Source: an uncultured Leptolinea sp.
GTDB lineage: Bacteria > Chloroflexota > Anaerolineae > Anaerolineales > Anaerolineaceae
Length of the DNA stretch: 64,000 nt
Direction of reading: 5' to 3'
Assembly: GCA_903828565.1 (NCBI GenBank)
Contig: CAIKMQ010000003.1
Span: 248,001 to 312,000, forward strand
Part shown: one piece after another, positions 28,458 through 37,781 of the stretch
Layout: the number at the start of each line of letters is the position of its first letter
How positions within the stretch are numbered: the first letter of the stretch is position 1
Made by a program: the position numbers and the translations under genes
The notes under the pieces: model-generated
What the model was told of the DNA's origin: nothing
The model's input: the letters and a program-made list of their open reading frames with translations, nothing else
The model's database searches: none

Positions 28458-29168
28458 TTAGATCACACCCAACAGTTTCAGCAGATAAACAAGCAGCGGG
28501 GTGGTAAAAAGCGCAGGGATAAAACTCCCTACACGGATCTTATACATATTCATTACACTGCTGACACCGACGGCCATCAGCACCAATCCACCGACAGCAG
28601 TCATCTCGCTCATCATCATACCGCTGGTGAGTGGTTTCAATTGGCCAGCCAGCAGTACGATGGCGCCCTGGTATCCCAGCACCGGAATGGCGCTAAAGAT
28701 GACACCGACACCCATGGTCGAAGCGAAGGACAGGCAGATAAAACCATCCAAAATGGATTTGATGATCAGCATCTGGTGATCGTTGTTCAAACCGCCCTGA
28801 ATGGAGCCCAGGATCGCCATCGGGCCGGAACAGAAAAGGATGGAGGCTGCCAGAAAACCGCGTAAAAATTTTTCTTGGCCGCCGGAATCTGTACCGCGGA
28901 TGAAACGGCGTTCAAGCCACATCCCCAGGGCAGAAAATCCTTCTTCGATCTTCCACCATTCCCCCAGAAATGCGCCGATCAGTAATCCGCCCAGGGGGAT
29001 GATGGAATTGGTCGTCTCAAGAAACATTTTCAGGCCGATAGCGATGACGAACAACCCCATCCCTGAGATGACCGTGTTTTTTACCCGCTCAGGCAACCGG
29101 CTACCCAGCAGCAGCCCCAGGCTACCGCCGGCAATAATGGCAAGGACATTGATCCATGTACCTAACAT
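28458..29168 (-). CDS. DUF554 family membrane protein
   Basis: 236-aa multi-helix membrane protein of unknown function. It starts MLGTWINVLAIIAGGSLGLLLG, the usual DUF554 N-terminus, and includes LCFCSGPMAILGSIQGGL-like text (ILFCSGPMAILGSIQGGLN) typical of the family. The ATG at 29168 matches the family start; an upstream in-frame start at 29231 is rejected. A TACAAT lies 8 bases before the ATG, with no good -35. Followed by an MscS channel gene, so both may be envelope transport proteins. Confidence 0.87.
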   Translation of the reverse strand: MLGTWINVLAIIAGGSLGLLLGSRLPERVKNTVISGMGLFVIAIGLKMFLETTNSIIPLGGLLIGAFLGEWWKIEEGFSALGMWLERRFIRGTDSGGQEKFLRGFLAASILFCSGPMAILGSIQGGLNNDHQMLIIKSILDGFICLSFASTMGVGVIFSAIPVLGYQGAIVLLAGQLKPLTSGMMMSEMTAVGGLVLMAVGVSSVMNMYKIRVGSFIPALFTTPLLVYLLKLLGVI

Positions 29169-29300
29169 AATGGCTGATTGTACAACAGAACTCGGAATTT
29201 TGGAGGAACCTCCCGGCTTGGGGCAGATCACGGGTCGGAATCGGGTAAAATAAGACCAGATTCTTGGTACGAGTCTGTCTGCTTTATCTTGGAGGGTTCC

Positions 29301-30278
29301 ATGAACATTTTTATTTCAGGCGGGGCAGGCTATATCGGTTCCACAGCTGCTGCCGCTCTTTTACGCGCCGGTCACAGTGTCACAGTGTATGATTCCCTGA
29401 TCAAAGGACACCACCAGTCCATCCCGCCGCAAGCCAGATTCATCCTGGCAGATCTGGCTGACATTGAGACATTGAGCGCTTCGCTGCTGAGTGACAGTTA
29501 CGATGCGGTCATGCACTTTGCCGCGTTCATTGAAGCGGGTGAATCCATGGTAGACCCCGGCCGCTTCTTCCGTAATAACTTTTCAAACTCCATTCATTTA
29601 ATTGACGCAGTGGCAAAAGCGGGCATCCCGCGTTTTGTCTTCTCTTCTACCGCTGGCGTATATGCTTCATGCGATGACCCCATCCGTGAAGGCAGCTTGC
29701 TCGGCCCGGCCAGTGTCTACGGCCAGACGAAGTTGATGGTGGAACAAGCGCTGGGATGGTACCGGCGGGTCTATGGCTTGAAGACGGCAGTGCTGCGGTA
29801 TTTCAATGCAGCCGGAGCAGAAGGCGACCGGGGTGAAGCCCATGAGCCGGAAAGCCACCTGATTCCACTGGTACTTAAAGTTGCCCTCGGGCAAAGGCCG
29901 GATATAAAAATATTTGGCACAGATTATCCCACACCAGACGGAACGAACATCCGCGACTACATCCATATCAGCGACCTGGTGAGCGCCCATCTGCTGGCGC
30001 TGGAAGCGCTGGAGAATCGGGATGATCTGCTGTATAACTTGGGGAATGGCGCGGGGTATTCCGTCCGTGAAGTGATCGACACCGCCCGACGGGTGACCGG
30101 ACATCGCATACCCGCTGTCGAAAATCCACGCCGGCTGGGCGACGCACCGCGCCTGGTGGCGAGTTCAGAGAAGATCCGTAAAGAGCTGGGTTGGCAGCCA
30201 AAACACCCGGCACTGGAAGAGATCATAACATCCGCCTGGGATTGGCACCAGCGTTACCCCGACGGGTATCAGAATTAG
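29301..30278 (+). CDS. galE: UDP-glucose 4-epimerase
   Basis: 325-aa short-chain dehydrogenase-type epimerase that interconverts UDP-glucose and UDP-galactose with bound NAD. The Rossmann motif GGAGYIGS is at residues 7-14. The catalytic Ser is in SSTAGVYA and the Tyr-x3-Lys pair in YGQTK. The NAA-like FNAAGAEGDRGE and PDGTNIRDYIHISDLVSAH segments are classic GalE. The ATG at 29301 has GGAGGG upstream; the longer frame to 29178 is outside the family. It opens the long co-directional run that ends at 37780. Confidence 0.93.
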   Translation: MNIFISGGAGYIGSTAAAALLRAGHSVTVYDSLIKGHHQSIPPQARFILADLADIETLSASLLSDSYDAVMHFAAFIEAGESMVDPGRFFRNNFSNSIHLIDAVAKAGIPRFVFSSTAGVYASCDDPIREGSLLGPASVYGQTKLMVEQALGWYRRVYGLKTAVLRYFNAAGAEGDRGEAHEPESHLIPLVLKVALGQRPDIKIFGTDYPTPDGTNIRDYIHISDLVSAHLLALEALENRDDLLYNLGNGAGYSVREVIDTARRVTGHRIPAVENPRRLGDAPRLVASSEKIRKELGWQPKHPALEEIITSAWDWHQRYPDGYQN

Positions 30279-30286
30279 GAGATGAG

Positions 30287-31834
30287 ATGACATTATCATT
30301 ACTGCTTGTATTGCTGCCGGTGCTTTTGATCTTCATCTTGCTTGTCTGGCGGCGGACGGCGGCCGATGTGGCCGGGTTGGCTGGCTGGCTGGCAACAGCG
30401 TTGGTCGCCTGGTTATATTTCGGTACCGCTCCCAGGGTCATCCTTCTATCCAGCCTGTCCGGCCTGGTGGCTTCACTGCCAATCGCGCTGATGGTGGCTG
30501 CCTCGATTCTCCAGATCACCATCATGCAGCAGACGGGGGCGATGGCGCGTGTAGTGGCATTTATCAAGACCATTTCGCCCGCCAACCAAGTAGCTCAGAT
30601 CATGCTGGTCAATATGGGTTTTGGCACCATCCTGGCTGCTCTCGGCGCAACCCCTGTTTCCATTCTGCCGCCCATCATGTTGGCGTTGGGGTATTCATCC
30701 TTCATTGCCATTGCCTTACCCGCTCTGGGATATGACGCTTTATGTACCTATGCCCTGCTGGGCATCCCGGTGGTGGTCTTTTCGGGATTCACCGGATTGT
30801 CGGTGGCAGAGGTGGGCGGGTACTTTGCCAGGTATATGCCGGTCATTTCCACCTGCATCGCTCTGGGGATGTTGTGGATTGCCGGTAAAGGCGAAATGTT
30901 AAAAAAAGGCTGGCTGGCTGCACTGCTCTCAGGCCTGACAGCCGGGTTCCTGGCCATCGCCATGAACCATTTCGGGCTGGTGACTATTACAGGTATCGTT
31001 GCCGGGCTGGGTGTGGTATTGGTGATGCTGGTTTACCTACGGATATCCGGTCAACCGATATTTGACCGGGGGGCATTGAACGAAAAAGACCTGGCAGTCG
31101 AAAAGTCCATGCCGCTCTGGCGGGCACTCTCCCCATGGATCCTGCTGGTTCTTTTCTCGCTGCTGGTTAACGCGCCATTTCTGCCTTTCTTCAAGCTGAC
31201 ATTCTCGCAGTGGGCTATGCCGTTAGAGATCATACCCGGCGCCCCAGAAAAAATGCGGGTATTGTGGCAGGCTTACACCTGGGTGTTGGTAAGTACCCTG
31301 CTGGCACTGCCTTTCCTGAAAAGCAACCGGGGGTTGCTCAAAGAATCCATCAGCCGCTGGCTCAAACGTTTTCCGCGGCCGATGCTGGCCTCCGGGGTCT
31401 TCTTTGCCATTGCACTGGTGATCAATCACTCAGGGAAGGCAGCAGATTGGAGCCTGGCAGACCCGATGAAGAACATGGTGAATGTGCTGGCGGCAGCCGC
31501 CTCACAGGGGTTCGGGAATCTATACCCGTTGGCTGCACCTTACCTGGGACTGTTCGCAGGTTTTATCAGCGGATCGGAGGCTTCAGCCATTGCCATGCTC
31601 ACCAAGCTGCATCTCAGTACAGCTGAGCAGATTGGGGCGGTAGGGCTGGTGGTGGCAGCTGCCAGCGGTATTGGCGGTGGATTGGCTAGCGTGATCTCGC
31701 CTGCGAAACTACAGAATGCTGCGGCGAGCATTGACCGGATTGGTGAAGAAGCCCGAGTCATCCCATTGACCTTTGTCATATCCATCCTCATTACTGCGGT
31801 GTGCGCGGTGATGACGTTGATCTGGGCTTTTTAG
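30287..31834 (+). CDS. L-lactate permease family (LctP) transporter
   Basis: 515-aa membrane transporter with about 12-14 helices, in the family that imports lactate or glycolate with protons. Family features include the LVNMGFGTILAALGATPVSILPP stretch in helix form (residues about 105-127), FSGFTGLSVAEVGGYFA, and near the end FAGFISGSEASAIAML and SVISPAKLQNAAAS. The ATG at 30287 has AGGAG upstream and follows galE by 8 bases. It is somewhat diverged from E. coli LldP, so the substrate is open. Its position after galE is not explained by known pathways. Confidence 0.85.
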   Translation: MTLSLLLVLLPVLLIFILLVWRRTAADVAGLAGWLATALVAWLYFGTAPRVILLSSLSGLVASLPIALMVAASILQITIMQQTGAMARVVAFIKTISPANQVAQIMLVNMGFGTILAALGATPVSILPPIMLALGYSSFIAIALPALGYDALCTYALLGIPVVVFSGFTGLSVAEVGGYFARYMPVISTCIALGMLWIAGKGEMLKKGWLAALLSGLTAGFLAIAMNHFGLVTITGIVAGLGVVLVMLVYLRISGQPIFDRGALNEKDLAVEKSMPLWRALSPWILLVLFSLLVNAPFLPFFKLTFSQWAMPLEIIPGAPEKMRVLWQAYTWVLVSTLLALPFLKSNRGLLKESISRWLKRFPRPMLASGVFFAIALVINHSGKAADWSLADPMKNMVNVLAAAASQGFGNLYPLAAPYLGLFAGFISGSEASAIAMLTKLHLSTAEQIGAVGLVVAAASGIGGGLASVISPAKLQNAAASIDRIGEEARVIPLTFVISILITAVCAVMTLIWAF

Positions 31835-31847
31835 CCGAGGAGGAACC

Positions 31848-32858
31848 ATGCCTATGTTTATCACCCCGGCCTATCAGCCGGAAGAAGCTCGTTATGAGCA
31901 GATGCAATACCAACGCTGCGGCCGCAGTGGTTTGCTGCTTCCGCGGATCTCTCTTGGCTTGTGGCATAATTTTGGCGGCGTGGATCCTTTTGAGAACGGG
32001 CGGGCGATCCTGCGCAGGGCCTTTGATCTGGGTGTGACCCATTTCGACCTGGCAAATAATTACGGCCCACCCTACGGCACAGCCGAAGAAACCTTTGGGA
32101 AGGCAATGCAAAAAGACCTGCTGCCTTTCCGGGATGAGATGGTAATCTCCACCAAAGCGGGCTGGGATATGTGGCCCGGGCCTTATGGCGACCTTGGTTC
32201 GCGAAAATACCTGGTAGCCAGCCTGGATCAGAGCCTGCGCCGCATGGGGCTGGATTATGTTGATATTTTTTATCACCACCGACCAGACCCGAATACGCCG
32301 TTGGAAGAAACGATGGGTGCACTGGCAGACATCGTCCGCTCTGGCAAGGCATTATATGCCGGGATTTCATCCTATGACCCGGAGCGTACTGCTCAGGCAG
32401 CAGACCTGCTGGCTGGCTACAAGGTACCTTTAATGATCCATCAACCAGTCTATAGCATGCTCAATCGGGATGTGGAAAAAGGATTGCTGGCCATACTGGA
32501 AAAGCGCGGTATCGGCTGCATTGTCTTCTCCCCGCTTGCCCAGGGACTTCTGACGAACCGGTATCTGTCGGGTATCCCCGGCGATTCACGCGCGGCGCGT
32601 CCGCAGGCATACCTCGGAGCCGGGGATGTCAAGCCGGAAGTGGTGGACAAGGTGCGCAGGTTAAATGAACTAGCCAAAGACCGCGGTCAAAGCATGGCAC
32701 AGATGGCAATCGCATGGGTGCTGCGCCAAACGGCAGTCACCTCGGCTCTGGTGGGGGCTTCCAGCCCGCGGCAGATAGAGGATACTGTCCGATCACTTGA
32801 CCGGTTGGATTTTTCAACCAGTGAGCTGCAATCGATCGATTCCATCCTGGCGGAGTAA
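31848..32858 (+). CDS. Aldo/keto reductase (YghZ / glyceraldehyde-3-phosphate reductase type)
   Basis: 336-aa NADPH-dependent reductase with a TIM barrel. The catalytic tetrad is intact: Asp and Tyr in THFDLANNYGPPYG, Lys in ISTKAGWD, His in IFYHHRPDP. The N-terminal start (YQRCGRSGLLLPRISLGLW) and GPPYGTAEETFG match the YghZ branch, which acts on L-glyceraldehyde 3-phosphate and methylglyoxal. It has a strong GAGGAGG ribosome site and lies 13 bases after the permease. A more distant paralogue is at 47975. Confidence 0.9.
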   Translation: MPMFITPAYQPEEARYEQMQYQRCGRSGLLLPRISLGLWHNFGGVDPFENGRAILRRAFDLGVTHFDLANNYGPPYGTAEETFGKAMQKDLLPFRDEMVISTKAGWDMWPGPYGDLGSRKYLVASLDQSLRRMGLDYVDIFYHHRPDPNTPLEETMGALADIVRSGKALYAGISSYDPERTAQAADLLAGYKVPLMIHQPVYSMLNRDVEKGLLAILEKRGIGCIVFSPLAQGLLTNRYLSGIPGDSRAARPQAYLGAGDVKPEVVDKVRRLNELAKDRGQSMAQMAIAWVLRQTAVTSALVGASSPRQIEDTVRSLDRLDFSTSELQSIDSILAE

Positions 32859-32901
32859 AACCCAGCCAGATCTGATCACAGGCAATCTTTTAGGAGTATG
32901 C

Positions 32902-33936
32902 ATGATAACTAAACGACTGGTACTGGTAGGTTTCGGGAATGTGGGAAAGGCTCTGGTGCGCCTGTTGGAACAGAAACGCGGCCTGCTAAGGAGCGAATAT
33001 GGGGTGGACGTGGTCTTCACAGGTATCTATACTGCTCACCACGGTGCTGCCATCCACCCGGATGGGCTGGATGCACTCAGAGCCATAGAGATCGCCCAGG
33101 CAGGCGGCATGCTGGATGAGCTCAGCCAGGTACCCTGCCGTTACAACAGCGGATTGGATTTCATCCAAGCCTGCCCCGGCGATGTGATGTTCGAGAATTC
33201 ACCCGTCAACCATCATACCGGTCAGCCAGCGTTAGATCACCTTAAAGCAGCCCTGGAAAAAGGTATGGATGCCATCACTGCCAATAAAGGCCCGGTGGTG
33301 CATGGCTACAGCGTTCTCAGCCAACTGGCGAAAAACCAGGGCAAGCACTTTTTCTTTGAATCCGCGGTCATGGATGGCGCGCCGATCTTCTCTCTCTTCC
33401 GCGCTGCTCTGCCAGGCATTGAAGTACGCGGTTTTCGCGGCATTTTGAATTCGTGTACCAATATGCTGCTGACGCAGATGGAAAAGGGCGACACCTTTGA
33501 AGAGGCGCTCGAATACGGCCGCAGGATCGGCATCACAGAGACCGACCCGAGCGCGGATGTCGACGGCTGGGATGCGGCGATTAAGGTGGCGGCGTTGAGC
33601 ACCGTCTTGATGGGTGTGCCCCTATTGCCGGATCAGGTGGACCGTCAGGGGATCCGCGCTTTGACACCGGCAGATATTGACCGGGCGAAAGCACAGGGAA
33701 AACGTTGGAAACTGGTTTGCAGCGCCCGGCGTGAAGGTGCCGGTGTGGTGGCTCGTGTCGCGCCTGAAATGGTGGGAACAGATAGCCCGCTATACAGCAT
33801 CAATGGAACATCCTCTTATGCGCAATTCGAGACAGATACTCTCCCCGGATTGGGCATTGTTGAATCCGACCCCGGGCCTGAAACCACAGCTTACGGGTTG
33901 TTAGCTGATTTTCTGAACACCTTACGGCAGGGATGA
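32902..33936 (+). CDS. hom: Homoserine dehydrogenase
   Basis: 344-aa enzyme reducing aspartate semialdehyde to homoserine, on the route to threonine and methionine. NAD(P)-binding GFGNVGKALV is at residues 8-17. TANKGPVV is the catalytic core start, and FESAVMDGAPI, GILNSCTNM and TDPSADVDGWDAAIK are family signatures. No C-terminal ACT domain is present, so direct threonine feedback through such a domain is unlikely. The ATG at 32902 has TAGGAG 5 bases upstream; the upstream extension to 32797 would overlap the reductase gene. Its stop overlaps the folK start. Confidence 0.93.
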   Translation: MITKRLVLVGFGNVGKALVRLLEQKRGLLRSEYGVDVVFTGIYTAHHGAAIHPDGLDALRAIEIAQAGGMLDELSQVPCRYNSGLDFIQACPGDVMFENSPVNHHTGQPALDHLKAALEKGMDAITANKGPVVHGYSVLSQLAKNQGKHFFFESAVMDGAPIFSLFRAALPGIEVRGFRGILNSCTNMLLTQMEKGDTFEEALEYGRRIGITETDPSADVDGWDAAIKVAALSTVLMGVPLLPDQVDRQGIRALTPADIDRAKAQGKRWKLVCSARREGAGVVARVAPEMVGTDSPLYSINGTSSYAQFETDTLPGLGIVESDPGPETTAYGLLADFLNTLRQG

Positions 33937-34421
33937 CCGATCACCGGGTTTATCTCTCGCTGGGTACGAATATCGGTGACCGTAGAAAATATCTGCGGCA
34001 GGCGATCGAAAGTTTACATAAGGTGGGTCGGGTGGAAGTATGCTCTTCGGTCTACGAAACCGAGCCGTGGGGGTACCTGGACCAGGATAAGTTTTTAAAT
34101 ATGGTAACGCGCCTACGCACAGAGCTGGACCCGTTGCCGTTGTTAAAGGCTCTCAAAGCCCTGGAAAGACAGATCGGGCGGGAACCGGGTGTTCGTTACG
34201 GTCCGCGAGTGATCGACATGGATATTCTGTGTTTTGATGATATCCTGCTGAACAGCCCTGATCTGACCATACCGCATCCGCAGATGGCTGGTCGCGCCTT
34301 TGTGCTGGTACCGCTGGCTGAGTTGGATGAAGGGTTGATCATTCCCGGCCTAAATGTGACAGTTTCTAGGCTGATGCAGGTCATCGGTTCTGCCGGCATA
34401 ACGAAAGAAGGTGCACTGTGA
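33933..34421 (+). CDS. folK: 2-amino-4-hydroxy-6-hydroxymethyldihydropteridine pyrophosphokinase
   Basis: 162-aa folate pathway kinase (HPPK) that transfers pyrophosphate from ATP to 6-hydroxymethyldihydropterin. It starts YLSLGTNIGDRRKYL, has VYETEPWGYLDQDKFLNMV, and the metal-binding GPRVIDMDILCFDD (two Asp). Length is normal. It starts inside the hom stop (ATGA) and ends inside the folP start (GTGA), so translation is coupled on both sides. Confidence 0.95.
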   Translation: MTDHRVYLSLGTNIGDRRKYLRQAIESLHKVGRVEVCSSVYETEPWGYLDQDKFLNMVTRLRTELDPLPLLKALKALERQIGREPGVRYGPRVIDMDILCFDDILLNSPDLTIPHPQMAGRAFVLVPLAELDEGLIIPGLNVTVSRLMQVIGSAGITKEGAL

Positions 34422-35278
34422 TCCACCCTGCTGATCTGCCCCGTGACCGTACACTGATCATGGGTATCTTGAATATTACCCCCGACAGTTTTTCGGGGGA
34501 TGGACTGGTTGTGGGTGGGGATGTCACCCGTGTTGCTCTTGAGAAAGCGCGCCTGTTCATTGAAAATGGCGCGGATATTCTGGATATCGGTGGAGAATCC
34601 ACCCGACCGGGCTCGCAGATCGTTTCTACACAGCAGGAGATCGAACGGGTGGTACCTGTCATCCAGGCAATCAGACAGGAAACTGACATCACCATCTCGG
34701 TGGACACCTATAAGGCAGAGGTCGCTGAAGCAGCCCTGGGTGCCGGCGCCAACTGGATCAATGATGTCTGGGCACTGCGTGCAGACCCGCAAATGGCACC
34801 GTTGGCAGCCAGAACTGGAGCACCGCTGGTTTTAATGCATAACCGCAGCAAATCCGGCGAGGTAATCCTGCAACAGCGGTTGGGGGGGATGTACCAGGGT
34901 GCTGAGTACCATGATCTGATGAGCGAAGTTTGCGCTGAGCTGCTGGATTCGGTGCGCATAGCAGAAAATGCCGGCGCATCACGCCATGCCATTATTTTGG
35001 ACCCCGGCATCGGTTTCGGAAAGACTGTAACCCAGAATCTGCAGTTGATCGCCCGCCTGGATGAGGTAAAAGGGTTGGGCTTTCCGGTCCTGCTCGGGCC
35101 GTCGCGCAAATCGTTCATTGGTTACACACTGGACCTGCCGCCTGAGGAACGCCTGGAAGGGACACTGGCGGCACTGGCAGTGGGGATTACCCGCGGGGCA
35201 AATATCGTCCGTGTGCATGATGTCAGGCAGGCTTTTCGCCTAACACGGATGGTGGATGCCATTCTGGGAAGTGTGTAA
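34418..35278 (+). CDS. folP: Dihydropteroate synthase
   Basis: 286-aa enzyme that joins the HPPK product to p-aminobenzoate, the target of sulfonamides. The motifs are complete: MGILNITPDSFSGDG, DIGGESTRPGS, WINDVWAL, LILMHN-like LVLMHNRSK, LDPGIGFGKT and GPSRKSFIG. It has a GTG start with a 4-base overlap with folK. The next gene, a PBP homologue, begins 10 bases later. Confidence 0.95.
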   Translation: MIHPADLPRDRTLIMGILNITPDSFSGDGLVVGGDVTRVALEKARLFIENGADILDIGGESTRPGSQIVSTQQEIERVVPVIQAIRQETDITISVDTYKAEVAEAALGAGANWINDVWALRADPQMAPLAARTGAPLVLMHNRSKSGEVILQQRLGGMYQGAEYHDLMSEVCAELLDSVRIAENAGASRHAIILDPGIGFGKTVTQNLQLIARLDEVKGLGFPVLLGPSRKSFIGYTLDLPPEERLEGTLAALAVGITRGANIVRVHDVRQAFRLTRMVDAILGSV

Positions 35279-35287
35279 CTGCCTGTC

Positions 35288-37780
35288 ATGAAACGGCTAC
35301 TGCTCTCTCGATTGGTGCGGATTCGGCGGCTGCGGCGTCAGGCATCCGGCATTACTGCCCGTAGGTTGGCGGGCGGGTACAGCCTGTCTTTTTCCATATT
35401 GATCTCATTTGTTTTTCTGCTGATAACCGGTGTATTCGCCTGGCAGGCTGCGGTGATTATTCGGGATATACCGGATATCCATGATCTTGCCCAGGTGATG
35501 GATCCGCAGCAGGGCATCTTTTCTGTGCCTACCCGGTTCTATGACCGCACCGGTGAAGTGGTTCTGGCTGAGGTACCTGAAAATGGGGGTGCAGCAAAAA
35601 AATACCAGTTATCAGAAGAGATCGATCCGGTTTCCCCGCTGGTGCAGGCGATGCTGGCAGCTTATCAACCGGATTACTGGACGGGAACAGCTTTCCGCTT
35701 GGATGATCTTTCACCCGAGAAACACGGCACTATTGCCCAGCGAACGGTATATGAAGCCCTGTTGAGCGCGGATCCGGCGTCCCCCGGCCGGGCAGTATCC
35801 GAAAGGGTACTGGCACAGCAGGCAATCGATTCATACGGCCGTCCGCAGGTGCTGAATTGGTTTTTGAGACTCTTGCCCTTTGGCAATGGATTGTACGGCA
35901 TCGAGCAGGCTTCCCGGGCGTATTTTGGTACTCCGGCGTATCAGCTGAATCTGCCGCAAGCTGCCATGCTGGCCGGTGTCAGCCTTGCTCCTGCCCTGAA
36001 CCCGTGGGATTCACCAGCCGGGGCGGTCTCAGTTCAGCAGCAAGTTTTGGGGCGTATGGCATCTCTGGGGATGATTTCGGAGGATCAACTACACAACGCG
36101 ATGCTCACGGTGGTGGATGTTCTGCCGGATGCTGCCGGGTCAGGATCTTTTCTCCTGTTTACGCAAAACGCGTGGGATGAGGCCGGTAAACAATACGGGG
36201 TGGACAGGGTGGCACGCGGTGGGCTTGAAATTCGCACCACGCAGGATGTAAACCTGCAGCAGCAGGCGGATTGTCTGCTCTTTAGCTTGCGGGGAATTTT
36301 AGAAACTGGTACAGGTGAGACAGGCTGCGCCGCAGCCGCTTATTTACCCTTACTTCCGCCATTTGATCCGGTACCCGCCGGCAGCCTGTCCTTTGAAATG
36401 GTAGTGATGGATCCAGTCACTGGCGAGGTGCTGGCTCTGGCACAAACACCCTCGGGGGCGTCCGAAAACACAGCCAAACTGGGTAGCCTGGTGGCACCAT
36501 TTATTTACCTGAACAATTTTGCCGGCGGACGGGGACCTGCCAGCCTGGTTTGGGATGTGGCGTATGAGAAGGATGATTTTACCTGGCAGGATGCTGATGA
36601 GGTTGGCCCTGAAAGCGCTCGTTCAGCCTTAAATCGCGATGATCTGGCTCCTGCCGCGGAAATGCTGGTGCAGGGTGGAGAGATCTCGTTTGGCAGACTG
36701 GCGGACCTTTTGGGATTATCCGCAGATCCCGCTGGTGATCCTTTGAGCTACTCTGGCGGGGTGGTCCAGACGGCGTACGCATACAGTATGTTGGCCAATG
36801 GCGGGGTATTACCTGAAAGCCCTACCTACCTTCTGGGTACTACGACTGACTCAATCGTTGAGCGGCAACAGATCGCCGTGGTATCCCCCCCACTGGCTTA
36901 TCTGGTGAATGATATCCTGTCGGATCCGGCAGGGCGGGGTGGGACAGCAAAATTGGCCATCCGCGCGGGCGGGAATGAGGCGTTGGCTGTAAAGATCGGG
37001 CAGGTGGGTAAAGGGGAGGCTGCCTGGGCGGTAGTCTATTCACCGCAGCGTGTAGTCCTTGCGCGCATCCGCGCTGTAGACCCGGCTGCCGGTATTACAG
37101 TGGACAGTGCCTGGGCAGCCGCGCTTGCCGGGGCGATGGAGAAAGCAGCCAGCGCAGGGCAACCGGCGGAGCATTGGCAGGATCCGGTGGGTGTATCCCG
37201 TGTTGTGGTGTGTTCACCTTCAGGCTTGCTGCCGGACGCAGATTGCCCGAAAAACCGCCAAGAGATCTTCCTGTCAGGCAATGAGCCGTATATTCTGGAT
37301 GATCTATATAAGTCAGCTGAGATTAATCGGGAGAATGGCACCCTGGCAACGATTTTCACTCCGCAGGCATTGGTTGAAAAGCAGATTTATCTGATCATAC
37401 CGGAAGCCTATCAAGCCTGGGCGCTGGCGCAGGGGATACCGGATTACCCGATGGAATATGATACAGCGCCGCCGCCGGCAGCAACAGCTGGTGCGGTCAT
37501 CCGCATACCGCAGATGTATGAAACTGTGAGTGGGATAGTGAAGGTGTCCGGTGATGCAAGCGGGGAAGGATTCACCAGCTATCGCCTGGATTACGGACAA
37601 GGATTAAATCCCCCGACCTGGGTGCAGATCGGGGAAACAGCCGTGAACGCGGTCGCTGACGGCCTGTTGGTCGAATGGGATACGCGCGGTTTGCAGGGCC
37701 TTTACACCCTGCGCTTGCAGGTTGTGGGTGAGGGAGGCCGGTTGCATGAGCACATGGTGGTTGTGACCGTACAGCCCTGA
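35288..37780 (+). CDS. Class A penicillin-binding protein homologue with degenerate active sites
   Basis: 830-aa membrane protein built like a bifunctional peptidoglycan synthase. It has a basic N-terminus, one helix (33-58), a GT51-like domain (about 105-260), a transpeptidase-like domain (about 300-650) and a C-terminal Ig-like region. GT51 structure is recognisable in LPFGNGLYGIEQASRAYFG and AAMLAGVSLAPALNPW. However, the E-D of the catalytic EDRRF motif is absent (AAYQPDYW at 124-131) and the GSTITQQL motif is altered. In the transpeptidase, the Ser-x-x-Lys motif reads SLVA (400-403), so the Lys is lost. The Lys-Thr-Gly motif reads KIG (569-571). It is therefore probably a non-enzymatic cell-wall scaffold or regulator. 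It is the last gene of the folate run. Confidence 0.82.
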   Translation: MKRLLLSRLVRIRRLRRQASGITARRLAGGYSLSFSILISFVFLLITGVFAWQAAVIIRDIPDIHDLAQVMDPQQGIFSVPTRFYDRTGEVVLAEVPENGGAAKKYQLSEEIDPVSPLVQAMLAAYQPDYWTGTAFRLDDLSPEKHGTIAQRTVYEALLSADPASPGRAVSERVLAQQAIDSYGRPQVLNWFLRLLPFGNGLYGIEQASRAYFGTPAYQLNLPQAAMLAGVSLAPALNPWDSPAGAVSVQQQVLGRMASLGMISEDQLHNAMLTVVDVLPDAAGSGSFLLFTQNAWDEAGKQYGVDRVARGGLEIRTTQDVNLQQQADCLLFSLRGILETGTGETGCAAAAYLPLLPPFDPVPAGSLSFEMVVMDPVTGEVLALAQTPSGASENTAKLGSLVAPFIYLNNFAGGRGPASLVWDVAYEKDDFTWQDADEVGPESARSALNRDDLAPAAEMLVQGGEISFGRLADLLGLSADPAGDPLSYSGGVVQTAYAYSMLANGGVLPESPTYLLGTTTDSIVERQQIAVVSPPLAYLVNDILSDPAGRGGTAKLAIRAGGNEALAVKIGQVGKGEAAWAVVYSPQRVVLARIRAVDPAAGITVDSAWAAALAGAMEKAASAGQPAEHWQDPVGVSRVVVCSPSGLLPDADCPKNRQEIFLSGNEPYILDDLYKSAEINRENGTLATIFTPQALVEKQIYLIIPEAYQAWALAQGIPDYPMEYDTAPPPAATAGAVIRIPQMYETVSGIVKVSGDASGEGFTSYRLDYGQGLNPPTWVQIGETAVNAVADGLLVEWDTRGLQGLYTLRLQVVGEGGRLHEHMVVVTVQP

Positions 37781-37781
37781 G

